Source: an uncultured Lachnospiraceae bacterium
Lineage (GTDB): Bacteria > Bacillota > Clostridia > Lachnospirales > Lachnospiraceae
Reading direction: 5' to 3'
Length of the DNA stretch: 13,847 nucleotides
Assembly: GCA_900539175.1 (NCBI GenBank)
Contig: UQAW01000085.1
Location: 1-13,847 of the forward strand
A program made the translations under genes and the position numbers. How positions within the stretch are numbered: position 1 is the first letter of the stretch; each line of letters begins with the position of its first letter. The notes under the pieces are model-generated. The model was not told where the DNA came from, searched no databases, and saw only the letters and a program-made list of their open reading frames with translations. Below are positions 1 to 6,981 of the stretch, piece by piece.

Positions 1-161
1 TTCATGTGTTAAGTTTTCAAAGTGCTATTGGTTGTCCATTTGTCGGGCAACTCATAAAATATAATTGATCTTTTATGGATATGCGTATGATTGTGTGGCC
101 GTCCATGGATGATTTCCAGAGAAGCTGAAAAACTTATGATTTAAGAAAGGTGGTGCAAGCG

Positions 162-1064
162 GTGTACAATCCACAGCTTGAGACTTTTTTGCGGGTAGCG
201 GACGCAGGAAGCTTTAATAAGGCAGCAGAGGAAGCTTATATCACACCGACTGCTGTCATTAAGCAGATCAATCTGTTAGAAAATTCGTTGGATGTGAAGC
301 TGTTTGAACGGACACATCGCGGGCTGATCTTGACAAAGGCAGGAAAATCACTATATCAGGATACCAAATACATCATCCAATACTGTAAGGATTCTGTAAT
401 GCGGGCGAAAAATGCCATGCAGGAGGATGTGAATGTAGTCCGCATTGGAAACTCTCCCATGACACCAGCCCAGCTTCTGATGCAGTTGTGGCCGAAGATT
501 CAGGAACGCTGCCCGGACATTAAATTTGAAATCGTTCCATTTGAAAACACTCCGGAAAATGCCAGAGAGATTCTGGCTAACCTGGGAAGAAAAATTGATG
601 TGGTTGGTGGCATTTTTGATGAAACAATGCTGGATCTTCGTTCCTGTGCGGGTCTTCCGCTAACCCAGGAGGCTTTCTGTTGTGCAGTATCTATCCACCA
701 TCCCCTTGCCGGAAAGGACAAATTGAAGCTTCAGGATCTATATGGTGAGGATCTGCTTCTGATGCGCCGTGGCTGGAGCCGTCATGTGGATGAATTGAGG
801 GACGATATTTTGCAGAACCATAATCAGATACATATTGTGGATTTTGAATTTTATGACACAAACATTTTTAATCGCTGTGAACATAGTAATGATGTACTTT
901 TGGCAATTCATGGGTGGGCAAATGTGCATCCACTTTTAAAGGTGATACCTGTGGAATGGGGGTATAGCATTCCGTATGGCCTGCTTCATTCTCCAAAACC
1001 AACGGAGACAGTAAAACGTTTTCTGTCAGCAGCCCGGATGGCAGCTCAGGAACTAATGCTATGA
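162..1064 (+). CDS. LysR-family transcriptional regulator
   Basis: DNA-binding regulator of the LysR family, about 300 residues, the usual family length. The N-terminal winged helix-turn-helix (about residues 2-61) is typical: SFNKAAEEAYITPTAVIKQI, then LLE and LFER, ending in a TKAG turn. The effector-binding domain follows from about residue 88. I place the start at GTG 162, giving (M)YNPQLETFLRVADAGSF, because it matches the family N-terminus and lies 11 bases after AAGG at 147-150. An upstream GTG at 150 is in frame but overlaps that ribosome binding site. The gene ends in its own terminator, so it is probably a separate transcript. LysR genes often regulate themselves and a neighbour; the following hydrolase, reductase and flavodoxin genes are candidates, but they are co-directional rather than divergent. 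The effector is unknown. Confidence 0.93.
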   Translation: MYNPQLETFLRVADAGSFNKAAEEAYITPTAVIKQINLLENSLDVKLFERTHRGLILTKAGKSLYQDTKYIIQYCKDSVMRAKNAMQEDVNVVRIGNSPMTPAQLLMQLWPKIQERCPDIKFEIVPFENTPENAREILANLGRKIDVVGGIFDETMLDLRSCAGLPLTQEAFCCAVSIHHPLAGKDKLKLQDLYGEDLLLMRRGWSRHVDELRDDILQNHNQIHIVDFEFYDTNIFNRCEHSNDVLLAIHGWANVHPLLKVIPVEWGYSIPYGLLHSPKPTETVKRFLSAARMAAQELML

Positions 1065-1099
1065 GCTATAACCTTTTCGTATAAACTGATGAACAAATC

Positions 1100-1128
1100 G
1101 AGACTTCTTTTGAAGTCTCATTTTTTTT
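1100..1128 (+). terminator. Rho-independent terminator after the LysR gene
   Basis: A perfect 8-bp stem, GAGACTTC and GAAGTCTC, has a TTTT loop and is followed by A and eight T. It lies 36 bases after the LysR stop codon and separates this gene from the lipoprotein hydrolase gene. A TATACT at 1128-1133, directly after the T run, could be the -10 box of the next unit, but its -35 region is poor. Confidence 0.92.
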
Positions 1129-1160
1129 ATACTGTTTTGTAGAAAGGCTGGTGAAGAAGT

Positions 1161-2216
1161 ATGCGGAAAATTTTGATGGCTGTTTTGTTGATTGGAATTC
1201 AGGTTTCTTTGATTGGGTGCGGCAGGGGCAGTGATTCAGAAAGCAACAGGGATTTCGGTTCAGATAGAGCAGAAGAATCAGGGACAGTTTTGGAGGAAGG
1301 CTTACAGATGGAAAAATCAGAAACACAAACGCAGACATCAAAGGAAGGGTATTTTATCGATACAAAAATAACAGAGGTTTTATCAGATCCGGTATTTGGG
1401 AATTATGGCAGGTTGATCTTTCCGGTGGACAGCGGATATTACAGCGGGAGTACACTGGGGGACTTAAAGCTTACCTGGTATAACAATATTGACCCGGATA
1501 AAACCGTAGAGATTGCAAATTACATGAAATCCCATGCCGAGGCAGGCGATACCATTTTTTATGATATTTATACAGAGGAAGAAAAGGCGGCCGATCCGGC
1601 AAAGGAGGATACCGGATTGTTCTTTTTTAAAGGAACTCCAGGTGAAAAGTTTGCCGTCTGCAATGCAGGCGGGGGATTTGCTTATGTAGGCGCTATGCAT
1701 GACAGCTTTCCCCATGCATTGGAATTATCAAAGATGGGGTACAATGCTTTTGCATTGATTTACCGTCCCGGCGTACAGACAGCCTGCGAGGATCTGGCAA
1801 GAGCCATCAGTTTTATTTTTGAACATGCAGAGGAATTGGAAGTGGATATGGATTATTATTCCCTGTGGGGCGGCTCTGCCGGGGGAAGAATGGCAGCATA
1901 CCTTGGTTCCTACGGGACGGCAGCGTTTGGCGGTGATGTCCTGCCGGGACCGGGAGCGGCTGTGATCCAGTATACCGGGCATAGCGAATATGGCAAGGAT
2001 GATCCGCCGACTTATGCTTGTGTAGGCACGAATGACGGAATTGCAAGCTGGCGCACGATGCAGGCAAGGCTTGAAGCAATGGATGCCCTGGGAATTCCCA
2101 CGGAATTTCATTCCTATGAGGGGCTTTCCCATGGGTTCGGATTAGGAACGGGAACGGTGGCTGAGGGATGGATCAACGATGCAGTGGCATTTTGGGAAAA
2201 GCAAATGGAGGATTGA
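1161..2216 (+). CDS. Lipoprotein alpha/beta-hydrolase (esterase-like)
   Basis: Predicted lipid-anchored serine hydrolase of 351 residues. A signal peptide with a VSLIGC lipobox predicts cleavage and lipidation at Cys20, so the enzyme should face outward. A polar linker of about 40 residues precedes the catalytic domain. The nucleophile elbow GGSAGG puts the catalytic Ser at 239, Asp292 (GTNDG) is the likely acid and His324 (LSHGFG) the base. The fold resembles acetyl-esterase or xylan-esterase-type hydrolases of gut Firmicutes, but the substrate cannot be told. The start follows AAAGG at 1143-1147. Its stop lies two bases before the start of the aldo/keto reductase, so the two are probably co-transcribed and translationally coupled. 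Confidence 0.85.
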   Translation: MRKILMAVLLIGIQVSLIGCGRGSDSESNRDFGSDRAEESGTVLEEGLQMEKSETQTQTSKEGYFIDTKITEVLSDPVFGNYGRLIFPVDSGYYSGSTLGDLKLTWYNNIDPDKTVEIANYMKSHAEAGDTIFYDIYTEEEKAADPAKEDTGLFFFKGTPGEKFAVCNAGGGFAYVGAMHDSFPHALELSKMGYNAFALIYRPGVQTACEDLARAISFIFEHAEELEVDMDYYSLWGGSAGGRMAAYLGSYGTAAFGGDVLPGPGAAVIQYTGHSEYGKDDPPTYACVGTNDGIASWRTMQARLEAMDALGIPTEFHSYEGLSHGFGLGTGTVAEGWINDAVAFWEKQMED

Positions 2217-2218
2217 GA

Positions 2219-3070
2219 ATGGAATATGTAACTTTGAACAATGGAGTAAAAATGCCGATTTTAGGATTTGGTGTTTATCAGATCAAAGACCCAAAGGAAT
2301 GTGAACAGGCAGTGGCGGATGCAATTTCCGTGGGATACCGTCTGATCGATACGGCGGCTTCCTATGGCAATGAAGAAGCAGTGGGGCGTGCGGTACGGCG
2401 CTGTAAGGTTCCAAGGGAAGAATTATTTATTACAACGAAATTATGGATTTCAGATACCAGCTACGAGGGAGCCAGAAAAGCTTTTCAAAAATCCATGGAT
2501 AAGCTGGGGCTGGATTACCTGGATCTCTATCTCATCCATCAGCCCATGAATGATTATTACGGTGCGTGGCGTGCCATGACGGAACTCTATAAAGAGGGAA
2601 AAATTCGTGCGATTGGTGTATGCAGCTTTTATCCGGATCGGCTGGCAGATCTGGTCGCCTTCAATGAAGTGGCTCCTGCGGTCAACCAGGTGGAAACAAA
2701 TATTTTCTTCCAACAGAAAAAGGCACAGGAGGTCATGGAGGAAAAAGGGGTACAGATGGAAAGCTGGGCCCCCTTTGCAGAGGGACGGGGAAACCTGTTT
2801 GGAAATCCGGTTCTTAAAGGGATTGGAGAAAAATATGGAAAAAGCGTGGCTCAGGTAGTGCTGCGCTGGCAGATTCAGAGAGGGATCGTATGTATTCCCA
2901 AGAGCGTAAAAAAAGAACGGATGGAGCAGAATATCCAGGTATTTGATTTTGAATTGTCGGACGCAGATATGGAACTGATTGCTGCGTTGGATACAAACTG
3001 CAGTGCATTCTTTGACCATCGGGATCCGGCAGTCATTGATATGTTGGCAGGGCTGGTTCGGAATGGCTGA
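2219..3070 (+). CDS. Aldo/keto reductase
   Basis: Cytosolic NAD(P)H-dependent aldo/keto reductase of 283 residues, similar in style to the 2,5-diketo-D-gluconate reductase/prostaglandin F synthase branch. The catalytic tetrad is visible: Asp44 and Tyr49 (DTAASYGNE), Lys74 (TTKLW) and His107 (LIHQP). The C-terminal nucleotide-binding stretch IPKSVKKERMEQN is present. I chose ATG 2219 over an in-frame ATG at 2168 because GGAGG at 2207-2211 lies 7 bases upstream, the protein then starts at the usual family position (YVTLNNGVKMPILGFG), and the longer form would run 49 bases into the hydrolase gene. It likely reduces an aldehyde or ketone; being downstream of an esterase suggests use of a product released outside and imported, which is speculative. 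Confidence 0.93.
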   Translation: MEYVTLNNGVKMPILGFGVYQIKDPKECEQAVADAISVGYRLIDTAASYGNEEAVGRAVRRCKVPREELFITTKLWISDTSYEGARKAFQKSMDKLGLDYLDLYLIHQPMNDYYGAWRAMTELYKEGKIRAIGVCSFYPDRLADLVAFNEVAPAVNQVETNIFFQQKKAQEVMEEKGVQMESWAPFAEGRGNLFGNPVLKGIGEKYGKSVAQVVLRWQIQRGIVCIPKSVKKERMEQNIQVFDFELSDADMELIAALDTNCSAFFDHRDPAVIDMLAGLVRNG

Positions 3071-3177
3071 AATGTTGCCTCTCACGGTGGAACTATGGGA
3101 TCCGGCTCCTTGGTTTTGTAAGGGCTTTTGATCTGCCTGGAGCGTATTCCAAGATATGAAAAAGAAAGGATGATTCA

Positions 3178-3867
3178 ATGATGAAAAGATGGATTGCTTT
3201 ATTTATGAGTATCATGCTGATGTTTTCTCTTGCCGCCTGTGGCACTGATTATGTCAGTGGCGTTGACAACAGACAAAGCGGTACCGACAATAGCCGGGAA
3301 GAGAGTTCTGAAAATAGCCAGATTCAGACAGCAGAAGAAGGCACAGAGCCTTCTGATGTGCCGGAAGCAGGAAATGACAAAGATGGGAAAACATTGGTAG
3401 TGTATTTCTCATGGTCTTCTTCCGGCAATACGGAAAAGATGGCAACAACGATCCAGGAGCAGACCGGTGGTACGATCTATGAGATTATCCCTGTGGATGC
3501 TTACCCAACGGATTATACAGAAACAACTGAGGTCGCACAGGAGGAAAAGGATAACAATGCACGGCCGGAAATTGCGAATCTGCCGGAAAACATTTCGGAG
3601 TATAGCCGGATTCTGGTGGGTTATCCCATTTGGTGGCATACAGCCCCTATGATTATTGGCACATTTCTGGAACATTATGACCTGACCGGAATTGACGTTT
3701 ACCCATTCTCCCAGTCTGCTTCTATGAATGAAGAACAGTTTGAAGAATCCATGGAGTTTGTCCGTGGGTGTGCAGGCAACGCCAATGTACATGACGGGCT
3801 GTTTGTAAATGCAGATGATACCGATGCGATTATCACGTACCTGAATGAAAATGGATTGATGGAATAA
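3178..3867 (+). CDS. Lipid-anchored flavodoxin (copy 1)
   Basis: Predicted lipoprotein flavodoxin of 229 residues. The signal peptide ends in SLAAC (Cys21), followed by a Ser/Glu-rich linker to about residue 70. The flavodoxin domain (Flavodoxin_4 style) starts at KTLVVYF (71-77), with the FMN-phosphate loop SWSSSGNTEK (78-87) and the second FMN-contact segment GYPIWWHTAP (148-157). Flavodoxins carry electrons on FMN and are usually cytosolic; the lipobox puts this one outside the membrane. AAAGGA at 3165-3170 fits either ATG 3178 or the tandem ATG 3181. It lies 107 bases after the aldo/keto reductase without a clear terminator, so it may share that transcript. Confidence 0.9.
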   Translation: MMKRWIALFMSIMLMFSLAACGTDYVSGVDNRQSGTDNSREESSENSQIQTAEEGTEPSDVPEAGNDKDGKTLVVYFSWSSSGNTEKMATTIQEQTGGTIYEIIPVDAYPTDYTETTEVAQEEKDNNARPEIANLPENISEYSRILVGYPIWWHTAPMIIGTFLEHYDLTGIDVYPFSQSASMNEEQFEESMEFVRGCAGNANVHDGLFVNADDTDAIITYLNENGLME

Positions 3868-3879
3868 AGGAGACATTTT

Positions 3880-4116
3880 ATGAAAAAAGCATGACTATTT
3901 TGCTGGTAATTATTATGGGGATTGCTCTTACTGCCTGCGGAACGACAATCTTTGTTATTGGCAGTTTTAATGGCATTTTCGAGGTTGTACCTGTATGTGC
4001 ATTATCCAACAGATGTTTTGGGTGGTGTTTTCGTGGGAATCGCATCAGGATATATTGGTTATAGAGTCATATCTAAATCAGAAAAATTAAATTATTTTAA
4101 AGGTATTGACCGGTAG
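3880..4116 (+). pseudogene. Chimeric remnant: lipoprotein signal peptide fused to PAP2 phosphatase tail
   Basis: A good ribosome binding site (AAGGAG, 3867-3872) precedes ATG 3880, which encodes only MKKA before a stop. One more A in the A6 run (3883-3888) would give MKKSMTILLV and continue through a normal lipoprotein signal peptide ending ALTACGT (frame of ATG 3891). From about 3943 recognisable coding moves to another frame, reading SLLLAVLMAFSRLY and then VHYPTDVLGG. This is motif 3 of PAP2-type phosphatases (SR-x5-H-x3-D) plus the last membrane helix, ending at TAG 4114-4116. The N-terminal half of PAP2 is missing. So the locus shows a frameshifted lipoprotein start joined to a phosphatase C-terminus, probably by deletion. 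It sits where a further flavodoxin-like lipoprotein would be expected. No functional product is likely. Confidence 0.75.
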
Positions 4117-4136
4117 TAGCAATCGGATGATATACT
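4106..4136 (+). promoter_or_regulatory. MerR-type promoter before the [4Fe-4S] aldo/keto reductase
   Basis: TTGACC (4106-4111) and TATACT (4131-4136) are separated by 19 bp, the long spacer typical of promoters activated by MerR-family proteins. Over 31 positions the site shares 23 with the one at 5839-5869, including most of the spacer (CGGTAGTAGCAATCG here, CGATAGTTACTATCG there). The spacer dyad is imperfect in this copy. The -35 box overlaps the last codons of the PAP2 remnant. Expected transcription start is near 4143, 42 bases before the reductase ATG. Confidence 0.72.
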
Positions 4137-4184
4137 CTTTTTACAAGAATAATACAAATGTGATAGGAATGAAAGGAAAAGAGT

Positions 4185-5342
4185 ATGGATTTAATACAGG
4201 AAAAGAAACTGGGATTTGGATGTATGAGAATGCCTTTGCTGGATTCCGAAGATAATACTTCTTTTAATTTTGAAAAAATTGAGAAGCTTTTTGATGCATA
4301 CTTGAAAAAAGGATTTACTTATTTTGACGTAGCTTATACTTATCACGGGTATCATGCAGAAGAAGCTGTAAGGAAGGCATTGATAGAGAGGTATCCGAGA
4401 GATCAATTTCAGCTTGCTACAAAGTTACCTCTTCGTGATTTTAAAGACGAGCAGGATCTGGAAACTATTTTTCAGGAACAACTGGATAATTGTGGGGTAA
4501 AGTATTTCGATTTTTATCTGCTTCATAATATGGGGCAAAATGTATATTCAAAATGTTGCAAATATCAGGTATTTGATTTTGTACAGAGAAAAAAAGAAGA
4601 AGGAAGGATTCATGAAATTGGAATGTCATTTCATGATACTCCGGAATTACTGGACGAAATTTTAAGCGGGTATGGAGAGTATTTGGATTTTGTACAACTG
4701 CAGATTAATTATCTGGACTGGGAACAGCCAAATGTCCAGTCACGTAAATGTTTGGAAATTGCAAATAAGCATAATAAGCCGGTTACAGTGATGGAACCGT
4801 GCAAGGGTGGTCTGCTTGCGAATGTTCCTGAAGATGTGGAAAAATTGATGAAAGATTATCAACCGGATGCAACGGCTGCAAGCTGGGCAATGCGCTTTGC
4901 TGCCAGTCAGAAAGGGGTTTTCCGTGTGCTGAGTGGGATGAATGCTATGGCACAGGTGGAAGATAATACAAGAATTTTTGCAGAGTTCGAGCCTCTGGAT
5001 GAAAAAGAATATGAAATTATCTGGAAAGTGGCGGATATGATTAATTCCAGGACAGAAATTTCATGTACAGGCTGTGGTTATTGCACGCATGGATGTCCGA
5101 AAAACATTGCCATTCCACAGTATTTTTCTCTTTATAATAATATTATGCAGATGCAGGGAAATGCTTCAAGCCACAAAGCATATTATTTTAATCTGGGGGT
5201 AAATTACGGGAAGGGCAGTGAATGTGTTGGCTGTGGGCAATGTGAAAAAGCGTGCCCGCAGCATCTTCCAATAAAGTCTTATCTGAAAAAAGTGGCTGAA
5301 AAATTTGAGACAGGAGATGCTTTCCCAGTAAGAATTAGTTAA
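4185..5342 (+). CDS. Aldo/keto reductase with two C-terminal [4Fe-4S] motifs
   Basis: Predicted cytosolic oxidoreductase of 385 residues. Residues 1 to about 280 form the TIM-barrel aldo/keto reductase domain, with tetrad candidates Asp48, Tyr53 (VAYTYHG), Lys80 and His114 (LLHNMG). The C-terminus carries two CxxCxxCxxxC clusters at Cys294/297/300/304 and Cys347/350/353/357 (CTGCGYCTHGC and CVGCGQCEKAC), each able to hold a [4Fe-4S] cluster. This architecture is common in anaerobic Clostridia and suggests electrons from ferredoxin or flavodoxin as well as nicotinamide, though no physiological substrate is evident. AAAGGA (4172-4177) lies 7 bases before ATG 4185. It has its own MerR-type promoter and ends at a shared terminator, so it is probably monocistronic. 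Its wording is visibly more AT-rich than the flavodoxin genes around it. Confidence 0.93.
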   Translation: MDLIQEKKLGFGCMRMPLLDSEDNTSFNFEKIEKLFDAYLKKGFTYFDVAYTYHGYHAEEAVRKALIERYPRDQFQLATKLPLRDFKDEQDLETIFQEQLDNCGVKYFDFYLLHNMGQNVYSKCCKYQVFDFVQRKKEEGRIHEIGMSFHDTPELLDEILSGYGEYLDFVQLQINYLDWEQPNVQSRKCLEIANKHNKPVTVMEPCKGGLLANVPEDVEKLMKDYQPDATAASWAMRFAASQKGVFRVLSGMNAMAQVEDNTRIFAEFEPLDEKEYEIIWKVADMINSRTEISCTGCGYCTHGCPKNIAIPQYFSLYNNIMQMQGNASSHKAYYFNLGVNYGKGSECVGCGQCEKACPQHLPIKSYLKKVAEKFETGDAFPVRIS

Positions 5343-5348
5343 AAAAAT

Positions 5349-5386
5349 AACCGTGTATCATGTATTCCTATCATAGATACACGGTT
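5349..5386. terminator. Bidirectional terminator between convergent genes
   Basis: An 11-bp perfect stem, AACCGTGTATC and GATACACGGTT, has a 16-base loop. On the + strand it is followed by GC and five T; on the - strand the run of A at 5342-5348 becomes a T tail. It lies 6 bases after the reductase stop and 5 bases from the restored MerR stop (5392-5394), so it serves both genes. Confidence 0.9.
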
Positions 5387-5391
5387 GCTTT

Positions 5392-5783
5392 TTATTCTTC
5401 TGTCCGGATCAGATTGCTTACATACGGGCGGGCACCGGAACGTATTTCATTATAGAAATTCTGTTTCCAATCAATATAGGCAACACAGTCCTGCAATTCT
5501 TTAATAGGGATAAGTAGTTCTTCCTGTTTTTTGACAGCATTTCTTTCCGGGGTATAATGGTGGATTCACCTTCCAGGCACAAATTCAGATATTCTTTCAT
5601 CTCCTGGATACTCATACCACATTTCTTTAGACAGGTAAGATCTTTAATCCATTTTACATCGAATATCCGGCGGTTGTTATGATTCCTTTTGACGTTGGGG
5701 ATTAATCTTTCATTGCAATAGAATTTTAAGGTCTGATAGGTCATATCCAGTTCTCGGCAGACCTGCATCATCGTATATATCAT
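5392..5783 (-). pseudogene. MerR-family regulator, frameshifted
   Basis: MerR-type regulator on the - strand. It starts at ATG (complement 5781-5783), with AGGAGG 5 bases upstream (complement 5789-5794). The N-terminus has the family helix-turn-helix and wing: QVCRELDMTYQTLKFYCNE, then NRRIFD and the MSIQEMKEYL segment. After LCLEGESTI the frame breaks. Continuing unshifted gives a non-family tail ending at 5418. One extra C in the C4 run (complement 5549-5552) restores a normal MerR C-terminal helix: PERNAVKKQEELLIPIKELQ, then YIDWKQNFYNEI, ending LIRTEE at 5392, right beside the shared terminator. Restored length is about 130 residues. This is either a real inactivating mutation or a homopolymer sequencing error. 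The family resembles the aldehyde-responsive AdhR-like branch by context (reductase, dehydrogenase), which is inference. The likely target sites are at 5839-5869 and 4106-4136. Confidence 0.85.
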
Positions 5784-5838
5784 TCCTGCCTCCTGTATGT
5801 ACTTCACAAAATATTCATAAAGAAATAAAAATAAACTA

Positions 5839-5869
5839 TTGACCGATAGTTACTATCGTAAAATATAAT
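5839..5869 (+). promoter_or_regulatory. MerR-type promoter and operator driving the 6.0-10.6 kb region
   Basis: TTGACC (5839-5844) and a perfect TATAAT (5864-5869) are 19 bp apart. The spacer contains a perfect 15-bp dyad, CGATAGTTACTATCG (5844-5858). An overlong spacer with a central dyad is the hallmark of MerR-family promoters, where the regulator twists DNA to align the boxes. It lies about 55 bp upstream of the divergent MerR gene and points toward the Fe-alcohol dehydrogenase and flavodoxin remnants and the run of intact genes from 6259. No other good promoter is visible between here and 6259. Confidence 0.85.
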
Positions 5870-5882
5870 CGATTACAAGAAA

Positions 5883-6020
5883 ATGAATCAGCTTAAATCT
5901 ACGGTGGAAATCACGCCTGAGGTCCTGCGGCAGATTGCGGATACCTGCAACATTATCAAGTGTAATCCTCGTGAGCTTGACCGGGAGGAAATTTATCAGA
6001 TTCTGATGGAGTGTCTATAA
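5883..6020 (+). pseudogene. C-terminal remnant, probably Fe-containing alcohol dehydrogenase
   Basis: An open stretch of 45 codons from ATG 5883 reads TPEVLRQIADTCNIIKCNPR, then ELDREEIYQILMECL. This looks like the last 40 or so residues of group III iron-dependent alcohol dehydrogenases, which commonly end in an LT(R/H)EEI.EIL.ECL-like helix. The metal- and NAD-binding parts are absent. No proper ribosome binding site precedes the ATG, and it would lie only about 7 bases after the predicted transcription start. The likely explanation is a deletion from just after the MerR-type promoter into the 3' end of the dehydrogenase gene. The identity rests on memory of the family tail and is moderate. 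Confidence 0.5.
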
Positions 6021-6254
6021 GGAGGTGCTGCTTTGAAGCTTCGCTTAATGATTCGCAGATAGAAGAATTACGAGAGGAAATCCTTTCGCAATCTGATATA
6101 AAAGTGCTGGTTGCTTATTTTTCCTATTCTGGCATAACGAGAAATGTTGCAAATGCAATCAGCGAAAAAACTGGCGGTATACGGAGAAAGGCGAATTAGT
6201 GGAACGAGCCAGATTGACGGGGGGCTTTCAGAATTAGGATTGATTGGAGGATAA
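6021..6254 (+). pseudogene. Flavodoxin N-terminal remnant fused to an unidentified tail
   Basis: After a strong GGAGG (6021-6025) the frame of position 6032 reads an acidic helix (DSQIEELREEIL) and then IKVLVAYFSYSGITRNVANA and ISEKTGG. This is the first strand, FMN-phosphate loop and first helix of a flavodoxin (SGIT in place of SGNT). Homology stops near 6178; the frame ends at TAG 6197-6199. No good start codon follows the GGAGG in this frame, only GTG 6011 upstream of it. The next 75 bases carry an open stretch in another frame reading RISGTSQIDGGLSELGLIGG (stop 6252-6254), perhaps the tail of a second gene, for example a short-chain dehydrogenase, but I cannot identify it. It gives no signal peptide, so the original would have been cytosolic or had its N-terminus deleted. 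Confidence 0.65.
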
Positions 6255-6258
6255 GTAC

Positions 6259-6969
6259 ATGAAACGACCATATACAGTATGTCATATATTAAGTGCTCTG
6301 GATGGGAAAATTACAGGGGCTTTTATGGGAACGGAAGCGGTCTGGGCAGTAAGTGAAGAATATGCTCGTATCCGTTCTGAATATCAGGCTGATGCCTGGC
6401 TTTATGGAACAGTGACAACAAAGGAATTTACCGGAGGGCGAAAGCCGGAGCTTGATCCGGCGGCAGAGGTTCCTGACGGCGACTTTGTAGCAGATAATCA
6501 TGCGCCGCTTTATTATGTTTCCGTGGATACGCAGGGAGAAATCGGTTGGGAATCAGGAATCTTCCACAAAGCAGGAAGGCCCGACGCTCATGTAATTGAA
6601 ATCCTGACAGAACAGACGCCGGCAGCTTATCGGGCTTATCTTCGTGGGTGTGGTGTGTCTTACATTTTGGCAGGTTCGGAAATGTTGGACAGCAAACTGG
6701 CTTCAGAAAAGTTATATCAATTATTTGGAATCAATACGTTGCTGATCTGTGGCGGAGGCACAATTAACTGGACATTTTTGCAGCAGGGTGCAGTGGATGA
6801 ATTAAGTTTTTTGATTGCCCCGGCTGCGGATGGAAATCCAGATTCCGTAACAGTGTTTGAAAAATCAATAATGCTTCCACCGAGTGATCCGGCAGTTTTT
6901 CAGCTCAAGAATGTAGAGCGGCTGAAAGGCGATGGCATCCGGTTGGTATATGCAGTAAAAGGCAAATAG
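6259..6969 (+). CDS. RibD C-terminal/DHFR-like reductase
   Basis: Cytosolic protein of 236 residues of the RibD_C (dihydrofolate-reductase-like) family, predicted to be an NADPH-dependent reductase. The start MKRPYTVCHILSALDGKITG has the family strand and D-G-K-I turn. The NADPH-binding core ICGGGTINWTFLQQGAVDEL at 163-182 matches the family pattern (GGG, then L..G.VDEL). It is a single-domain form without the deaminase half of RibD, so it is not by itself evidence for riboflavin synthesis; stand-alone members reduce various pterin-like or other compounds. ATG 6259 is chosen over TTG 6244 because GGAGG at 6246-6250 is 8 bases upstream. It is the first intact gene after the MerR-type promoter and is separated from the next gene by 12 bases. 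Confidence 0.88.
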   Translation: MKRPYTVCHILSALDGKITGAFMGTEAVWAVSEEYARIRSEYQADAWLYGTVTTKEFTGGRKPELDPAAEVPDGDFVADNHAPLYYVSVDTQGEIGWESGIFHKAGRPDAHVIEILTEQTPAAYRAYLRGCGVSYILAGSEMLDSKLASEKLYQLFGINTLLICGGGTINWTFLQQGAVDELSFLIAPAADGNPDSVTVFEKSIMLPPSDPAVFQLKNVERLKGDGIRLVYAVKGK

Positions 6970-6981
6970 CGGGAGGCGGAA

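Noticed and set aside
31..51. Hairpin GTTGTCC/GGGCAAC before the LysR gene, with TATAAT at 60-65
   Set aside because: The stem is short with a G-U pair and no T run, and no -35 box has acceptable spacing; too weak to call a terminator or promoter.
1105..1133. Promoter for the 1161 hydrolase with TATACT at 1128-1133
   Set aside because: The only -35 candidate (TTCTTT, 17 bp upstream) is poor and lies inside the terminator stem; kept only as a remark.
3922..4116. 64-codon open frame from TTG 3922 as a small membrane protein gene
   Set aside because: Its first codons are the lipoprotein signal sequence read in the wrong frame and the rest is the PAP2 C-terminus; it has no ribosome binding site of its own.
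6181..6237. Frame reading TEKGELVERARLTGG as part of a gene
   Set aside because: Short, no start, stops soon, and not recognisable as any family.
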